Shown here piece after piece: positions 44,523 through 55,278 of a stretch of DNA of 58,289 bases. Every line of letters starts with the position of its first letter. The first letter of the stretch is position 1. A model generated the notes under the pieces. The model saw only the letters and a program-made list of their open reading frames with translations, searched no databases and was not told the DNA's origin. Source of the DNA: Hyella patelloides LEGE 07179 (GTDB lineage: Bacteria > Cyanobacteriota > Cyanobacteriia > Cyanobacteriales > Xenococcaceae). The stretch covers positions 1 to 58,289 of the forward strand of contig NZ_LR213777.1 in assembly GCF_900659865.1 (NCBI RefSeq), read 5' to 3'. Made by a program: the position numbers and the translations under genes.

Positions 44523-44898
44523 CAAGCGATCTGTTTATTATAAGTTAAGTATTATTAGGTATTTTAGCAACTTCTTAAATATTACAGAGTAAAGCAGTTT
44601 CCAGGTCCAATAAAAGTTAAGTTGAAGTATTTGTCGCTCGCAAGAATGTCTTCTGAATGCAACACACTATGTAATCAAAAATGTGGTGTTTCTCTGACTA
44701 AATTTGCACTCTCATCTCAAGATAGCTCAAAATTATAGTAAATCAGATCACACAGATGAGGGAGTAATAGGGTACTATTCTAAAACCCCTTGAGGTTAAT
44801 AGCGATCGCATACAATCAAGTATCTATACTAAATTTTAAGAAGTATCGCAGTCAACAAAATTTTCGCAGTCTACTGACATCAATGCTATAGAACCTAC

Positions 44899-44939
44899 GG
44901 GGCTTACAAGTTGCGGACGCAGGTTTCGCACACAGCCCC
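44899..44939 (+). promoter_or_regulatory. Stem-loop 43 bases before the Fd-GOGAT start
   Basis: GGGGCT (44899-44904) pairs with AGCCCC (44934-44939); inside, TGCG pairs with CGCA around ACGCAGGTTT. GC-rich in an AT-rich leader. It could be a leader RNA structure, or a dispersed palindromic repeat that landed in the leader. Confidence 0.5.
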
Positions 44940-44982
44940 TCCCAATTTATACAACTAAATACGTTTTATAACTGAGCAAAAA

Positions 44983-47900
44983 ATGAGTAAAATACCATCT
45001 ACAAAAAATGTAAATATCAATCACAAACACAATCAAACTTTGCAAGATAAACCTTTCGGCGGACAACGTTGGTTAGTAGAAGAAAGAGATGCTTGTGGTG
45101 TTGGCTTTATTGCTTATCAAGATGGGAGAGCAAACCATAAGATTATTGAACAGGCTCTTGTGGGTTTGGGGTGTATGGAACATCGAGGAGGATGTAGCGC
45201 GGACTGCGATTCTGGGGATGGTGCAGGAGTAATGACAGCACTTCCTCACAAAGTATTCAAGTCATGGTTTGAAGAGCAAGGTATAGCTGTACCCAGCCCA
45301 GAAAGTTATGGTGTGGGGATGGTATTTTTACCCCAGGATGAGGCACAGCAAGTAAAGCGCAAAAGCTTTATTGAAGAGGTTGTAAAAAAAGAAGGTTTAG
45401 CTGTTTTAGGTTGGCGTGAAGTACCAGTTAAGCCAGAGGTGCTAGGAGTTCAAGCTAAAGAATACCAGCCTGATATAGAACAGATTGTGGTGACTTCTAC
45501 CGCAGGGTTGACAGGAGATGAGCTTGACCGTAGACTGTATGTTGCGCGATCGCACGTAGGTAAAAAGTTAACCGATGACTTTTATATTTGTTCTTTCTCT
45601 TGTCGCACTATTGTGTACAAGGGAATGGTGCGTTCAGAGATTTTGGGACAGTTTTATACTGATTTGACCAATCCCAATTACGAAACTACTTTCGCAGTTT
45701 ACCACCGTCGTTTTAGTACTAATACCATGCCTAAATGGCCCTTTGCTCAACCGATGCGTTTGCTGGGGCATAACGGCGAAATTAACACCCTGATAGGTAA
45801 TATTAACTGGATGTCAACTAGGGAACAGAATTTAAAAGTTCCTGGCTGGAGTGAAGAAGAGTTAGAAGCCCTGACTCCTGTAGTAAATGTCGAGAATAGT
45901 GACTCCTACAATTTAGATAGTGCGATGGAGTTGCTGGTGAGAACAGGGCGAAGCTTGCCTGAAGCAGCAATGATATTAGTGCCAGAAGCTTACAAAAATC
46001 AGCCCGATCTAGAGCAATATCCTGAAATTACTGATTTTTACGAATACTATAGCGGTTTAAAAGAACCTTGGGATGGCCCAGCGTTGCTTGTATACAGTGA
46101 TGGAAAAACTGTAGGTGCAAGTTTAGATCGTAATGGTTTACGTCCTGCTCGTTACACTATCACTAAAGACGGCTATATTATTGTGGCTTCGGAAACGGGT
46201 GTAGTAGAGCTACCTGATAGTGAAGTGATAGAAAAAGGTAGACTAGGACCTGGACAAACTATTGTTGTTGATTTACAAACTAAAGAAATACTGCGTAATT
46301 GGGATATTAAACAGCGTATAGCAGAACAAAATCCCTATGGAGAATGGGTAAAGCAACACCGTCAAACAATTACTCCTCAAGATTATGCTGGTGATGTGCA
46401 ACTCGATACTGATGAATTATTACGTCAACAAACTGCTTTTGGTTACACCGCAGAAGACGTAGAAATGATCATTCAGTCGATGGCAATTCAAGGGAAAGAG
46501 CCTACTTACTGTATGGGAGATGATATTCCTTTAGCAGTACTTTCTGATAAGGCACATTTACTTTATAACTACTTCAAACAGAGATTTGCTCAGGTAACTA
46601 ACCCCCCTATCGATCCCCTCAGAGAAAGTTTGGTTATGTCCCTTTCGATGCAGTTGGGGGCGAAGGGTAACATATTGGATGTGAAGCCTGAAGATGCTCG
46701 CTTATTGAAGTTAGAAAGTCCCTTACTTAATGATGCTGAGTTGGAATTGGTAAAAAATGCGTCCCTAAAAAGTAAGACTTTATCAACTATCTATGAAATT
46801 GCTACAGGTCCTCAAGGCTTAGAAGTAGCTATTAAGCAATTGTGTGAGCAAGCAACAATAGCAGTTAGTGAAGGTGCAGAGATTCTCATTTTGAGCGACC
46901 GCGCTCAGCAAAAAATCGGCACAAAATACAGCTACATTCCTCCTTTGGCTGCGGTGGGTGCAGTACATCACCATCTAATTAGCAAAGGTTTACGCCTCAA
47001 AACTTCTTTAGTGGTAGATACCGCCCAATGTTGGAACACTCACCACTATGCTTGCTTAGTCGGTTATGGTGCGTCTGCGGTATGTCCTTATCTGGCTTGG
47101 GAAAGTGTACGACAGTGGTGGAGTAACCCGAAAACTCAGAAATTGATGGCAAATGAGAAAATTGAGCAAATTTCTCTTTCTCGGGCGCAGAAAAACTATC
47201 GCAAAGCAGTAGAAGCGGGATTATTAAAAATTCTCTCTAAAATGGGCATTTCTCTACTGGCTTCCTATCATGGCGCACAAATCTTTGAAGCTGTGGGCTT
47301 GGGTATGGATTTGGTAAGTCTCTGCTTTGTGGGAACAACTTCTCGCTTGGGTGGTTTAACCATTGAAGAATTGGCTCAAGAAGTGATTACAATTCATCAA
47401 AGAGCCTTTCCAGAGTTACAAAATAAGAAACTAGAAAACTTCGGCTTTATTGCTTACAGACGAGGCGGTGAGTATCATATGAATACCCCCGAAATGTCCA
47501 AAGCATTGCACCAAGCAGTTAAAACCAAGCAATACGACCATTACGAACTCTATAAACAGTATTTACAAGGTCGTCCTGCAACTGCATTAAGAGATTTACT
47601 CGATTTTAATAGCGATCGCAATTCCCTACCTTTAGATTCAGTAGAATCTGTAGAAACCATTGTCCAACGCTTTTGTACTGGCGGAATGTCCCTCGGCTCA
47701 CTCTCTAGGGAAGCTCACGAAACTCTAGCAGTAGCAATGAATCGCATCGGTGGTAAATCCAACTCTGGGGAAGGGGGAGAAGATAAAATCCGCTTTAAAG
47801 CTCTCAATGACGTGGATGAATCAGGAAATTCACCTACATTACCCCACCTCAAAGGTTTAAGAAATAGTGATACTGCTAATTCTGCCATCAAACAAGTAGC

Positions 47901-49614
47901 TTCTGGGCGTTTTGGGGTAACACCTGAATACCTAATCAATGCCAAACAGCTAGAAATTAAAATGGCACAAGGAGCTAAACCAGGAGAGGGGGGACAATTA
48001 CCAGGGAAGAAAGTAAGTGAGTATATTGCCTCTCTGCGTCGTTCAAAACCTGGCGTTACTCTAATTTCTCCTCCTCCTCACCACGATATCTATTCCATTG
48101 AAGACTTGGCACAGCTAATCTACGATTTACACCAAATTAATCCTCAAGCTGGCGTATCAGTAAAATTGGTAGCGGAAATTGGGATCGGTACAATTGCAGC
48201 AGGAGTAGCTAAAGCTAACGCCGATGTCATCCAAATTTCAGGACATGATGGTGGTACTGGTGCATCTCCTCTAAGCTCCATCAAACACGCTGGCGCACCC
48301 TGGGAATTAGGCTTAACCGAAGTCCACAGAGTATTGAGGGAAAACCAATTACGAGATCGCGTTTTACTACGGACTGACGGTGGTTTAAAAACTGGTTGGG
48401 ATGTTATCATGGCTGCGCTGATGGGTGCAGAAGAATACGGTTTCGGCTCAATTGCCATGATCGCAGAAGGTTGTCGCATGGCGCGAGTTTGCCACATGAA
48501 TACTTGTCCTGTAGGGGTAGCAACCCAACAAGAAGCTTTAAGAGCAAGATTCACAGGTATTCCCGAACACGTGGTTAACTTCTTCTACTTTGTTGCCGAG
48601 GAAGTACGCTCTTTACTGGCTAGATTGGGTTATACCTCTCTTAAAGATATTATCGGACGTGCCGATCTGTTAGTACAAAGAAAAGACGCACAGTTAACCA
48701 AAACTCAGGGAATGAATCTTGATTGTTTGATTAATCTACCTGACGTAAAAAGCGATCGCTCTTGGTTAGAGCATGGTGATATTCATACTAACGGTGCTGT
48801 CCTCGATGATGAAATCTTAGCCGATGCTGCCATCACTGAAGCTATTAATAGCCAGAGTGCAGTCAGTAAAGAGATTAAAATTGTCAACACAGATCGTTCT
48901 GTCGGTGCTAGAGTATCTGGTGCGATCGCATCTTTATACGGTGATGATGGTTTTGAAGGAGAAATCACTCTCAACTTCCAAGGTTACGCAGGACAAAGTT
49001 TCGCAGCTTTTAATCACCCTGGAGTGAAAATGATTCTTACAGGAGAAGCCAACGATTATGTCGGCAAAGGAATGCATGGCGGAGAAATTGTTATTCAACC
49101 TCCCGCTACAGCAACCTATAACACCTCGGAAAGTGCGATCGTGGGGAATACCTGCTTATATGGTGCAACAGGAGGTACGCTCTACGCTAATGGACGTGCG
49201 GGTGAACGCTTTGCAGTCCGTAACTCTTTGGGTAAAGCAGTCATCGAAGGCGCGGGCGATCACTGCTGTGAATACATGACTGGTGGTTTAGTAGTTGTTT
49301 TAGGAAAAGTAGGGCGTAACGTAGGTGCAGGAATGACTGGTGGTATTGGTTATTTTCTCGATGAAGATGATTCTTTTGCTCAAAAAGTTAACCCCGAAAT
49401 TGTCAAGATTCAGCGCATTGTTTCCGAAGCTGGCAAACAGCAACTAAAAGAGATGATTACTACTCATGTAGAGAAAACTGGTAGTAAGAAAGGTCAGGAT
49501 ATCTTAGATCGCTGGGATAGTTATGTAGGCAAATTCTGGCAAGTTGTGCCACCTTCTGAAGCAGATAATCCTGTTGTGGATGTTGCGGAAGAGAAGCCTT
49601 TAACTTCTGTTTAA
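44983..49614 (+). CDS. glsF: Ferredoxin-dependent glutamate synthase (Fd-GOGAT)
   Basis: 1543 residues, intact. A 37-residue propeptide precedes Cys38 (RDACGVGF), the N-terminal nucleophile of the glutaminase domain (about 38-430). A central domain follows, then the FMN-binding synthase domain (about 830-1210; [53 protein letters not shown]). The 3Fe-4S cysteines are in [15 protein letters not shown]. The C-terminal beta-helix ends LTSV, as in Synechocystis. Collinear similarity to the ferredoxin enzyme, rather than NADH GltB, is high. It makes glutamate from glutamine and 2-oxoglutarate in ammonium assimilation. Confidence 0.95.
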   Translation: MSKIPSTKNVNINHKHNQTLQDKPFGGQRWLVEERDACGVGFIAYQDGRANHKIIEQALVGLGCMEHRGGCSADCDSGDGAGVMTALPHKVFKSWFEEQGIAVPSPESYGVGMVFLPQDEAQQVKRKSFIEEVVKKEGLAVLGWREVPVKPEVLGVQAKEYQPDIEQIVVTSTAGLTGDELDRRLYVARSHVGKKLTDDFYICSFSCRTIVYKGMVRSEILGQFYTDLTNPNYETTFAVYHRRFSTNTMPKWPFAQPMRLLGHNGEINTLIGNINWMSTREQNLKVPGWSEEELEALTPVVNVENSDSYNLDSAMELLVRTGRSLPEAAMILVPEAYKNQPDLEQYPEITDFYEYYSGLKEPWDGPALLVYSDGKTVGASLDRNGLRPARYTITKDGYIIVASETGVVELPDSEVIEKGRLGPGQTIVVDLQTKEILRNWDIKQRIAEQNPYGEWVKQHRQTITPQDYAGDVQLDTDELLRQQTAFGYTAEDVEMIIQSMAIQGKEPTYCMGDDIPLAVLSDKAHLLYNYFKQRFAQVTNPPIDPLRESLVMSLSMQLGAKGNILDVKPEDARLLKLESPLLNDAELELVKNASLKSKTLSTIYEIATGPQGLEVAIKQLCEQATIAVSEGAEILILSDRAQQKIGTKYSYIPPLAAVGAVHHHLISKGLRLKTSLVVDTAQCWNTHHYACLVGYGASAVCPYLAWESVRQWWSNPKTQKLMANEKIEQISLSRAQKNYRKAVEAGLLKILSKMGISLLASYHGAQIFEAVGLGMDLVSLCFVGTTSRLGGLTIEELAQEVITIHQRAFPELQNKKLENFGFIAYRRGGEYHMNTPEMSKALHQAVKTKQYDHYELYKQYLQGRPATALRDLLDFNSDRNSLPLDSVESVETIVQRFCTGGMSLGSLSREAHETLAVAMNRIGGKSNSGEGGEDKIRFKALNDVDESGNSPTLPHLKGLRNSDTANSAIKQVASGRFGVTPEYLINAKQLEIKMAQGAKPGEGGQLPGKKVSEYIASLRRSKPGVTLISPPPHHDIYSIEDLAQLIYDLHQINPQAGVSVKLVAEIGIGTIAAGVAKANADVIQISGHDGGTGASPLSSIKHAGAPWELGLTEVHRVLRENQLRDRVLLRTDGGLKTGWDVIMAALMGAEEYGFGSIAMIAEGCRMARVCHMNTCPVGVATQQEALRARFTGIPEHVVNFFYFVAEEVRSLLARLGYTSLKDIIGRADLLVQRKDAQLTKTQGMNLDCLINLPDVKSDRSWLEHGDIHTNGAVLDDEILADAAITEAINSQSAVSKEIKIVNTDRSVGARVSGAIASLYGDDGFEGEITLNFQGYAGQSFAAFNHPGVKMILTGEANDYVGKGMHGGEIVIQPPATATYNTSESAIVGNTCLYGATGGTLYANGRAGERFAVRNSLGKAVIEGAGDHCCEYMTGGLVVVLGKVGRNVGAGMTGGIGYFLDEDDSFAQKVNPEIVKIQRIVSEAGKQQLKEMITTHVEKTGSKKGQDILDRWDSYVGKFWQVVPPSEADNPVVDVAEEKPLTSV

Positions 49615-49628
49615 GATCGATTCTGTAG

Positions 49629-49659
49629 GGGTGAATAGTATTCGCCCTTTTATTTTTTT
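49629..49659 (+). terminator. Intrinsic terminator after glsF
   Basis: GGGTGAAT, loop AGT, ATTCGCCC, then a run of T. Eight pairs with one G-T. It begins 14 bases after the glsF stop. Confidence 0.8.
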
Positions 49660-49722
49660 GTTGTTTTGATACTTATCCGCAGATGAACACAGATAAACGC
49701 AGATGGGGTTAATGATTTGTGC

Positions 49723-50109
49723 TTAAGAATTGTAGATGATTCTTTTAATTTCTACTTTTGGCTTACCAAAGTTGATTAGTAAGCAAAGGTTTAACTTGCT
49801 GGCTTTGAGGTAGTTTAAGCATTGAGCTTTATGATTATTGTCTAGGTAATTTAAGGCTTTGAGTTCTACTAATATGCGTTGCTCTACTAAAATATCAGCA
49901 AAAAAATTACCTACTGTTTTTCCTTTGTAAACAACTGTGATGGGATATTGAGCCTGAACTTTTAATCCTGCTGCAATTAATTCTTCTACTAAAGCTCTTT
50001 CATAAACCTTTTCCAAAAAACCACAACCCAAAACATTACTCACCTCAAAAGCAGAACCGATGATTTTTTCAGTCAAATAATTCAAATTAGTATTATTGTT
50101 GTTGACCAT
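49723..50109 (-). CDS. GxxExxY protein
   Basis: 128 residues. Family signature GCGFLEKVYERALVEEL (GxxExxY), then QYPITVVYKGKTVGNFFADI, the acidic ILVELKAL and a C-terminal NLCLLINFGKPKVEIKRI. The pattern resembles a small PD-(D/E)XK nuclease fold (D..V..LK), but no function is established. Flanked on both sides by CTGCGTTTATCTG repeat DNA (49680-49705 and 50180-50210), which often accompanies this family. Confidence 0.88.
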   Translation of the reverse strand: MVNNNNTNLNYLTEKIIGSAFEVSNVLGCGFLEKVYERALVEELIAAGLKVQAQYPITVVYKGKTVGNFFADILVEQRILVELKALNYLDNNHKAQCLNYLKASKLNLCLLINFGKPKVEIKRIIYNS

Positions 50110-50254
50110 TTATCACAAATACTACATTCAAAAATACCCAATAACCATATCCTGACATCTCTTAAAACTAACCATCAACTCCATCTGCGTTTATCTGCGT
50201 TTATCTGTGGACTATTTTTTATCTCGCTCAAAGACGCAAAGGCGCAGAGAGTAC

Positions 50255-51124
50255 TTATGTTTGTTTACTATCTTCTAAAAGATGTTTATGAGTAATATAA
50301 GGATTGCCCAGTTTCAGTAATTTTGGAAAGCCATTGTCCCATTGTAAATGAGCAATATCTGCTTGATATTTAACACAATAAGTAAGAAGATTTTCATTGT
50401 AGACTTCAGAAACACTTTCTCCGACGACAATAGCTTCTAAAGAATCGCCAAAATCTATACATATAGGATGTTCATTTTCATCAAAATATACCCACCTATA
50501 TTCTTCTTCATTACTCCAATCTTTCAATTTAGTGAAAAATAAACTCGGCATCCACAGATTAAGATGATTCTGAAGAATTTTTATAAAATGTTGTTTTGAT
50601 TGTGAGTTAGTTAAATTTATCGAAAAAGGAGCATTTGATATTTGGTTTATACCTCCATCATCTGAATATTTCACAGTATTAGAAATAAGTCGCTTTTCAT
50701 CAAGTTTTTTTTTGAAGCTTATGTCTAACTTGTCTTTATCGAATACAAGACATACTCCATTATGTCCATTTGCATAGTGATGCCACATACTCGGTTTTGC
50801 GAAGCCTCTGTCAATTGGGTCTCTTATTTGCCATTGATTAACAGCACTAACTCTATCTTTACAAAAGCAAATAAGTTTAACATTTTGCTTCAATACATCT
50901 GAAACAGATTTTGATAGTGCATCCCAATCTTCTAATTTTAAATTCAAATCACTTCTGACTGTAGTTGTCATTGTCCAGCTTTTACTTTCTCTTGGATCGT
51001 TAACTTTTGAAAATGAATTAAGTCTCAAAGTTCCAGTTTTTAAGATATGTTTTAATGCCGTATCAATTTTAGTGTAGTGATATACGTATTTTTCTGAAGA
51101 CTGTAAAGGATTAACCAAAAGCAT
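50255..51124 (-). CDS. DUF2971 domain protein
   Basis: 289 residues. DUF2971 signature YHYTKIDTALKHILKTGTLR with LNSFSKVNDPRESKSW, then SVNQW-type SAVNQWQIRDPIDRGFAKPS, MWHHYANGHNGVCLVFDK and later WSNEEEYRWVYF. Cytoplasmic. The family is uncharacterised; some members occur near defence genes and the fold may be ART-like, which is speculation. The neighbouring GxxExxY and repeat DNA suggest an acquired segment. Confidence 0.8.
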   Translation of the reverse strand: MLLVNPLQSSEKYVYHYTKIDTALKHILKTGTLRLNSFSKVNDPRESKSWTMTTTVRSDLNLKLEDWDALSKSVSDVLKQNVKLICFCKDRVSAVNQWQIRDPIDRGFAKPSMWHHYANGHNGVCLVFDKDKLDISFKKKLDEKRLISNTVKYSDDGGINQISNAPFSINLTNSQSKQHFIKILQNHLNLWMPSLFFTKLKDWSNEEEYRWVYFDENEHPICIDFGDSLEAIVVGESVSEVYNENLLTYCVKYQADIAHLQWDNGFPKLLKLGNPYITHKHLLEDSKQT

Positions 51125-51344
51125 AAATTTCTGAAGTTAAGGTAGCTTTATTGATTACAAAATAATTGTAACAAAGTACTTATTATAATTTAAAATTTAT
51201 TTAATATATAAATATTATATTGTAGTAAAAATCAATACTCAACCTCTATTTACTAACAGCATAGCCAAAGCGATCGCTTTGGCTAATTAATTCCTCATCA
51301 ACTGCTACAATCTGTAAGTTTGAGATCGTTGAACAATAAAGTAT

Positions 51345-52067
51345 ATGGATAAATTTCGAGTTGAAGTAATCGCAGCTACCCCTAACCCTCAACAATTGGT
51401 GTGGGCTGCAATGCATCAAGATTATAGTGAAGATTTTGTTTGGGATCAGAAAGATAGCTTTCCTGATGAAGCTAAAGCAGGAGAACTAATAATTAAATAT
51501 CTTTTAGCAGGAAATAGAGGACATTGGGGACCGATAGAACATCCACAAATTACTTTTAACGTTGGTTATTTCCCTCACTCAATGATGCAGCAAATACGTA
51601 CTCATAGGGTAGGAATTTCTTTCGATGTGCAATCTTTTCGCTATACGGGTTCGAGAATAACTGATGTGGTTGAAGGCAAAAGAGATGTTGAGGATGTTTT
51701 TTATTTACGTCCCGTAGATAACTATACTAATCGCCAAGGTAAGCGTTATTTATATTCAGAAGAACAAAGAAAAAAAGATTTACAATGGTGTCTTGATGCT
51801 TGTAAATTGTATCAACAAAGAATTAATGAGGGATTATCAGAAGAACACGCTAGAAGCTTGATTCCTTTTGATGCTAGACAGAATTTTGTGATGAGTTGTA
51901 ATGCGCGAAGTCTGATGCATTTGTTAGATTTGCGTTGGAAAAAAGATGCACAATTAGAAGCACAAAAACTCTGTGAATTACTTTACATTCATTTTGAAGA
52001 ATGGATGCCCGCTTTAGCACACTGGTATCTAGAAAATCGCGCTAAAAAAGCCAGATTATCCCCATAA
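51345..52067 (+). CDS. thyX: Flavin-dependent thymidylate synthase
   Basis: 240 residues. ThyX motif QIRTHRVGISFDVQSFRYTG (RHRx7S-type, reading THRVGISFDVQS), with RSLIPFDARQNFVMSCNARS and MHLLDLRWKKDAQLEAQKLC forming the FAD/dUMP site. Catalyses dTMP synthesis using methylene-tetrahydrofolate, FAD and NADPH. ATG 51345. Monocistronic; no thyA in the window. Confidence 0.95.
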   Translation: MDKFRVEVIAATPNPQQLVWAAMHQDYSEDFVWDQKDSFPDEAKAGELIIKYLLAGNRGHWGPIEHPQITFNVGYFPHSMMQQIRTHRVGISFDVQSFRYTGSRITDVVEGKRDVEDVFYLRPVDNYTNRQGKRYLYSEEQRKKDLQWCLDACKLYQQRINEGLSEEHARSLIPFDARQNFVMSCNARSLMHLLDLRWKKDAQLEAQKLCELLYIHFEEWMPALAHWYLENRAKKARLSP

Positions 52068-52207
52068 TTTTAAGAAGTAGCAGAAGTAGAAGAATAGGGA
52101 GAAGTGAAAAAAGTTTTTTGAGTAATAAGACAGTAATCAGATGATTAGTAAAACTATTACCTATCTATTATCTATTAGCTGTTACTTCATCCTTCATCCC
52201 TCATCCC

Positions 52208-53488
52208 TTATAAAGAGACATTTTGTAACAGTTGAACTACTTCGGGATACTGATTATATTCAGCTAACATCAGAGCAGTATAACCTTGATGATTACGAAG
52301 ATTGGGATTAACTTTTTTTGTCTCTAATAGTATTTTTACTGCATCTGTATAACCCCGATGACTAGCCCACATCAAAGCTGTAGCATCAGCATCATCTTGA
52401 AGGTTAACATCCGCACCAGCTTTTAAAATAACTTGCATCAGGGGAATATTTCCTCGATCGCAAGCTTGCATTAAAATAGTTTTTCCTTTATCTAGTCTAG
52501 TGTCGGGATCGACTCCTACAGATAACAAAAGACGAACCATCTGAAAGTTATCATGGGAAATTGCCAATTTTAACGGGGTTTCTTTCTCATTCTCTGCATT
52601 AGGATTAGCACCGTGGTAAATTAACCTCATAGCGATCGCTGTATAGTCATGTAAGGCTGCTACCATAAGTGGAGTATCTCCCAACTCGTTTTTGCGTTCT
52701 ACCTTCGCGCCTTTTTCTAGTAAAGCCTTGGCTATCTCTTGATAGTTTTCTACCGTTGCTAAATGAAGGGGTGTATCACCACTAGAGTCAGCCACGTCAA
52801 TATCTGCACCGACTTCTAACAGATAATCAACCAGATCGCGATAGCCATTAGCAGCAGCGATTGCAATTACTGTTTCTCCTTCCGTTGTCGCTAAATTAAC
52901 GTCTGCACCAGCTTCAACTAACATTTTAACTACAGCTAAATTACCTAAATCCGTAGCTAAAGTCAGAGGTGTTTCTGATACAGGTTCTTGAGGATTGAGA
53001 ATCGCACCAGAATCTATCAATTGTTTTGCTATGTCAAGATGATTATTTTTAATTGCTAGCTTAAGGGGAGTATCACCATCGCGATCGCATATACTAGCAT
53101 CAGCATTCGCAGCTAACAACACCTTGACAATTTCCGAAAAACCTCTGTAAACAGCGATCGCTAAAGCTGGACTACCATCATCATTAGCCAGATTAACCTC
53201 TGCACCAGCATTGATTAAAGCCTGTACCACTCCCAGATGGTTATTGGCAGCAGCTACCATTAGAGGCGTAATGCGATGAGGTTTATTTTGATAATTAATC
53301 TCAGCACCATTGTCGATTAATAAATTGACAATCTCAATATTTCCTTTTTGACTAGCATAAGTTAACGCAGTTGTCTCTGTTTCATCGCGTATATTAGGGT
53401 TTATACCCTGTTGAAGCAATTGCAAGACTAAATTGCGATCGCTTTTAATAACCGCTTGTAAAAGTTCTAGATCCTGATTCACAATCAT
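52208..53488 (-). CDS. Ankyrin-repeat protein
   Basis: 426 residues made up almost wholly of about twelve ankyrin repeats of 33 residues (TALTYASQKGNIEIVNLLID; TPLMVAAANNHLGVVQALIN; TALMLAEYNQYPEVVQLLQN). No signal peptide or catalytic domain. Likely a cytoplasmic protein-binding scaffold. Repeats are diverged at DNA level, so this is not a recent expansion. It ends near a TCATCCCTCATCCCTT-type repeat (52187-52210). Confidence 0.92.
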   Translation of the reverse strand: MIVNQDLELLQAVIKSDRNLVLQLLQQGINPNIRDETETTALTYASQKGNIEIVNLLIDNGAEINYQNKPHRITPLMVAAANNHLGVVQALINAGAEVNLANDDGSPALAIAVYRGFSEIVKVLLAANADASICDRDGDTPLKLAIKNNHLDIAKQLIDSGAILNPQEPVSETPLTLATDLGNLAVVKMLVEAGADVNLATTEGETVIAIAAANGYRDLVDYLLEVGADIDVADSSGDTPLHLATVENYQEIAKALLEKGAKVERKNELGDTPLMVAALHDYTAIAMRLIYHGANPNAENEKETPLKLAISHDNFQMVRLLLSVGVDPDTRLDKGKTILMQACDRGNIPLMQVILKAGADVNLQDDADATALMWASHRGYTDAVKILLETKKVNPNLRNHQGYTALMLAEYNQYPEVVQLLQNVSL

Positions 53489-53603
53489 TTTTTAAGGAAG
53501 CCACATTACCACTCTGTAAGTATGGTAAAGCCATTATGGAATAACTTTTAGGAAATTTTAGATACTATACTTATTTTTATGGTTTTTGCATTTAATTAAT
53601 ATT

Positions 53604-54005
53604 ATGTCTCAATTAGAACGTTTGCTCTTAATGGCAGAAGATGAATTAACTCAATACAGCACAGATGCACGAAAAATTGAAAAACTAAGACGTAAAATTG
53701 GTATTTCAGTACCACGTAGAGAGCAACAGGAAGTTAAAGAAGCTTTATTGGCTCAAATGCCAGAGGATCAGTTAAGTAAAATGGTAGAAGAGCAGCGTCA
53801 AACTGTAGCACTTCCTTTTTGGGGTATTGCAGGATTGGGCTTATTATTGGGTATTGCTATGTTGCAACCTCTGGACTTAATCGCCACAGTGATTGGAGGT
53901 ATTGCAGCGATTAGAATTCAACGTTGGGGTTGGCAATTACAAGCGAAACGATTGTTATTAAATACGTTAGAAGATATCGAACAAAAAATGCAAAATCCTC
54001 AATAG
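53604..54005 (+). CDS. Small helical membrane protein
   Basis: 133 residues from ATG 53604 (MSQLERLLLMAEDELTQYST); a frame open from a TTG at 53586 is not needed. N-terminal Lys/Arg/Glu-rich coiled-coil-like half (about 1-75), a hydrophobic hairpin (about 76-112; LPFWGIAGLGLLLGIAMLQP, LIATVIGGIAAIRI) and a helical tail. No family is recognised. Confidence 0.65.
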   Translation: MSQLERLLLMAEDELTQYSTDARKIEKLRRKIGISVPRREQQEVKEALLAQMPEDQLSKMVEEQRQTVALPFWGIAGLGLLLGIAMLQPLDLIATVIGGIAAIRIQRWGWQLQAKRLLLNTLEDIEQKMQNPQ

Positions 54006-54088
54006 TTAATCTTGGTGTTGGTAAATCAAGGTATGATTTTAACAAATAGCGATCGCAAATTACCCAAAAAACAAGATCAAAGGCAATT

Positions 54089-54481
54089 ATGGTTAATACT
54101 TCTCGTAATGTTTTAGGACAAGAATTGCAAATTTGCTGTACTTCTCCCATGACAGGTTACTTTCGTAATGGCAAATGTGAGATCTCTGCTCAAGATTATG
54201 GTGTTCATGCAGTTTGCGCCCACTTAACAAAAGAGTTTTTAGAGTTTACTAAAGCTCAAGGTAATGATTTGAGTACCCCTTTACCTGCTTATGGCTTTCC
54301 AGGATTAAAAAAAGGCGATCGCTGGTGTCTCTGTGCTGCTCGTTGGAAAGAAGCTCTCGATGCGGGTTACGCACCTCCTATAGTCTTAGAATCAACCCAC
54401 GAAGCAGTATTGAGTTATGTTCCTTTAGAAGTATTACAAGAACATTCGATTGTTAAGGATCAAGGAAATGGTAGCAGGTAA
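54089..54481 (+). CDS. DUF2237 family protein
   Basis: 130 residues, full family length. NVLGQELQICCTSPMTGYFR, HAVCAHLTKEFLEFTKAQGN, YGFPGLKKGDRWCLCAARWK and PPIVLESTHEAVLSYVPLE are the conserved blocks. Several conserved Cys and His residues suggest metal binding. Function unknown. 83 bp after the helical membrane protein on the same strand. Confidence 0.88.
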   Translation: MVNTSRNVLGQELQICCTSPMTGYFRNGKCEISAQDYGVHAVCAHLTKEFLEFTKAQGNDLSTPLPAYGFPGLKKGDRWCLCAARWKEALDAGYAPPIVLESTHEAVLSYVPLEVLQEHSIVKDQGNGSR

Positions 54482-54540
54482 TAAATAGAGAAGAAAAACC
54501 TCTTATCTATTACTGTAGTCTAAAAGTCAGAATTTGAGGA

Positions 54541-54954
54541 TTAACAGCGATCGCATAATCCATGAACAATTATTTCATAAGTTGTTACCTTAAGATCTGG
54601 ACGCAATTTATCTAAGTTCAAATCCTCAATTCGATCTGATGGGATGTCTTCAATCGCACCACAACTGGAGCAGCGAAAATGATGGTGTTTTTCCATATTG
54701 GCATCATAACGGGAGACTCCCTCCTCCAACAAAACCTCTTGCACTAATCCAACTTCTCTCAGAACTTGCAAAGAACTATAAATTGTTGCCAGAGAAGAAA
54801 TAGGAAAATTCTGGTTCAGCTCTTCTAAAATTTGCTCTACAGTTGGATGATCCGAACGAGATAAAAGATTTGAATATACGGCAAATCTCTGGGGTGTCAC
54901 TCTAAGACCTTTTGATTTGAGGGTTGCAGTAATACTCTCTGCAGAATAATTCAT
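54541..54954 (-). CDS. perR: Fur-family regulator, PerR-like
   Basis: 137 residues from ATG 54954 (MNYSAESITATLKSKGLRVT); the frame is open further to 55020, with ATGs at 55008 and 54990 as alternatives. N-terminal winged helix (TPQRFAVYSNLLSRSDHPTV; SSLATIYSSLQVLREVGLVQ), regulatory metal region KHHHFRCSSCGAIEDIPS and structural zinc Cys pairs (CSSC, CDRC). The divergent catalase gene and the symmetric box between them favour peroxide-sensing PerR over Fur. Confidence 0.85.
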   Translation of the reverse strand: MNYSAESITATLKSKGLRVTPQRFAVYSNLLSRSDHPTVEQILEELNQNFPISSLATIYSSLQVLREVGLVQEVLLEEGVSRYDANMEKHHHFRCSSCGAIEDIPSDRIEDLNLDKLRPDLKVTTYEIIVHGLCDRC

Positions 54955-55125
54955 AGACTTACGTTTTAATTTTTTTGCTTCCACCTGCATTTTAATATTT
55001 CTTTGCATTAAGTCAATCAATGTTCGGAATTTTCATCAAAAGTTTATTATTCTGAGTTTGATTTTAGGGCAAAATTTTAGCTTTTATCGTCAATGAGTAT
55101 TTATCACCATTGATTTATTCCTAAA

Positions 55126-55140
55126 TAAGAATTATTCTAA
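55126..55140. promoter_or_regulatory. PerR/Fur-type 7-1-7 box
   Basis: TAAGAAT T ATTCTAA: two 7-bp arms with one mismatch around a single base, and symmetry extends further outward. It matches the form of the PerR box TTATAAT-N-ATTATAA. It lies 139 bp before the catalase start and 172 bp from the regulator start, placed to control both. Confidence 0.6.
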
Positions 55141-55278
55141 TCTAAATATTATTCTATCAAACTTAAATCTTCATCTTGTTGGTTCTCACAAGTCGAACGT
55201 AATTGTCTACAAATAGACTTTTGCTAGTTACTGATGCTTTTAACCCCTGATGTTGCTATTTAATCCCAAGCTAAAGCT

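Larger units (their letters stand above)
44141..44982. other. 842-bp intergenic region upstream of Fd-GOGAT
   Basis: No supported gene; an 88-codon frame at 44326 has an unlikely composition. It holds the 30-bp palindrome at 44493-44522 and the stem-loop at 44899-44939, and probably the Fd-GOGAT promoter. I looked for an NtcA site (GTA-N8-TAC) and found no clean match; GTAATAGGGTAC at 44766 has only N6 spacing. Confidence 0.5.

Noticed and set aside
44326-44592. 88-codon frame upstream of Fd-GOGAT
   Set aside because: The composition (Cys, Tyr, Phe-rich) and lack of a ribosome site make it unlikely, and it spans a perfect palindrome.
44766-44777. Possible NtcA site GTAATAGGGTAC upstream of glsF
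   Set aside because: The spacing is N6 rather than the N8 required for NtcA.
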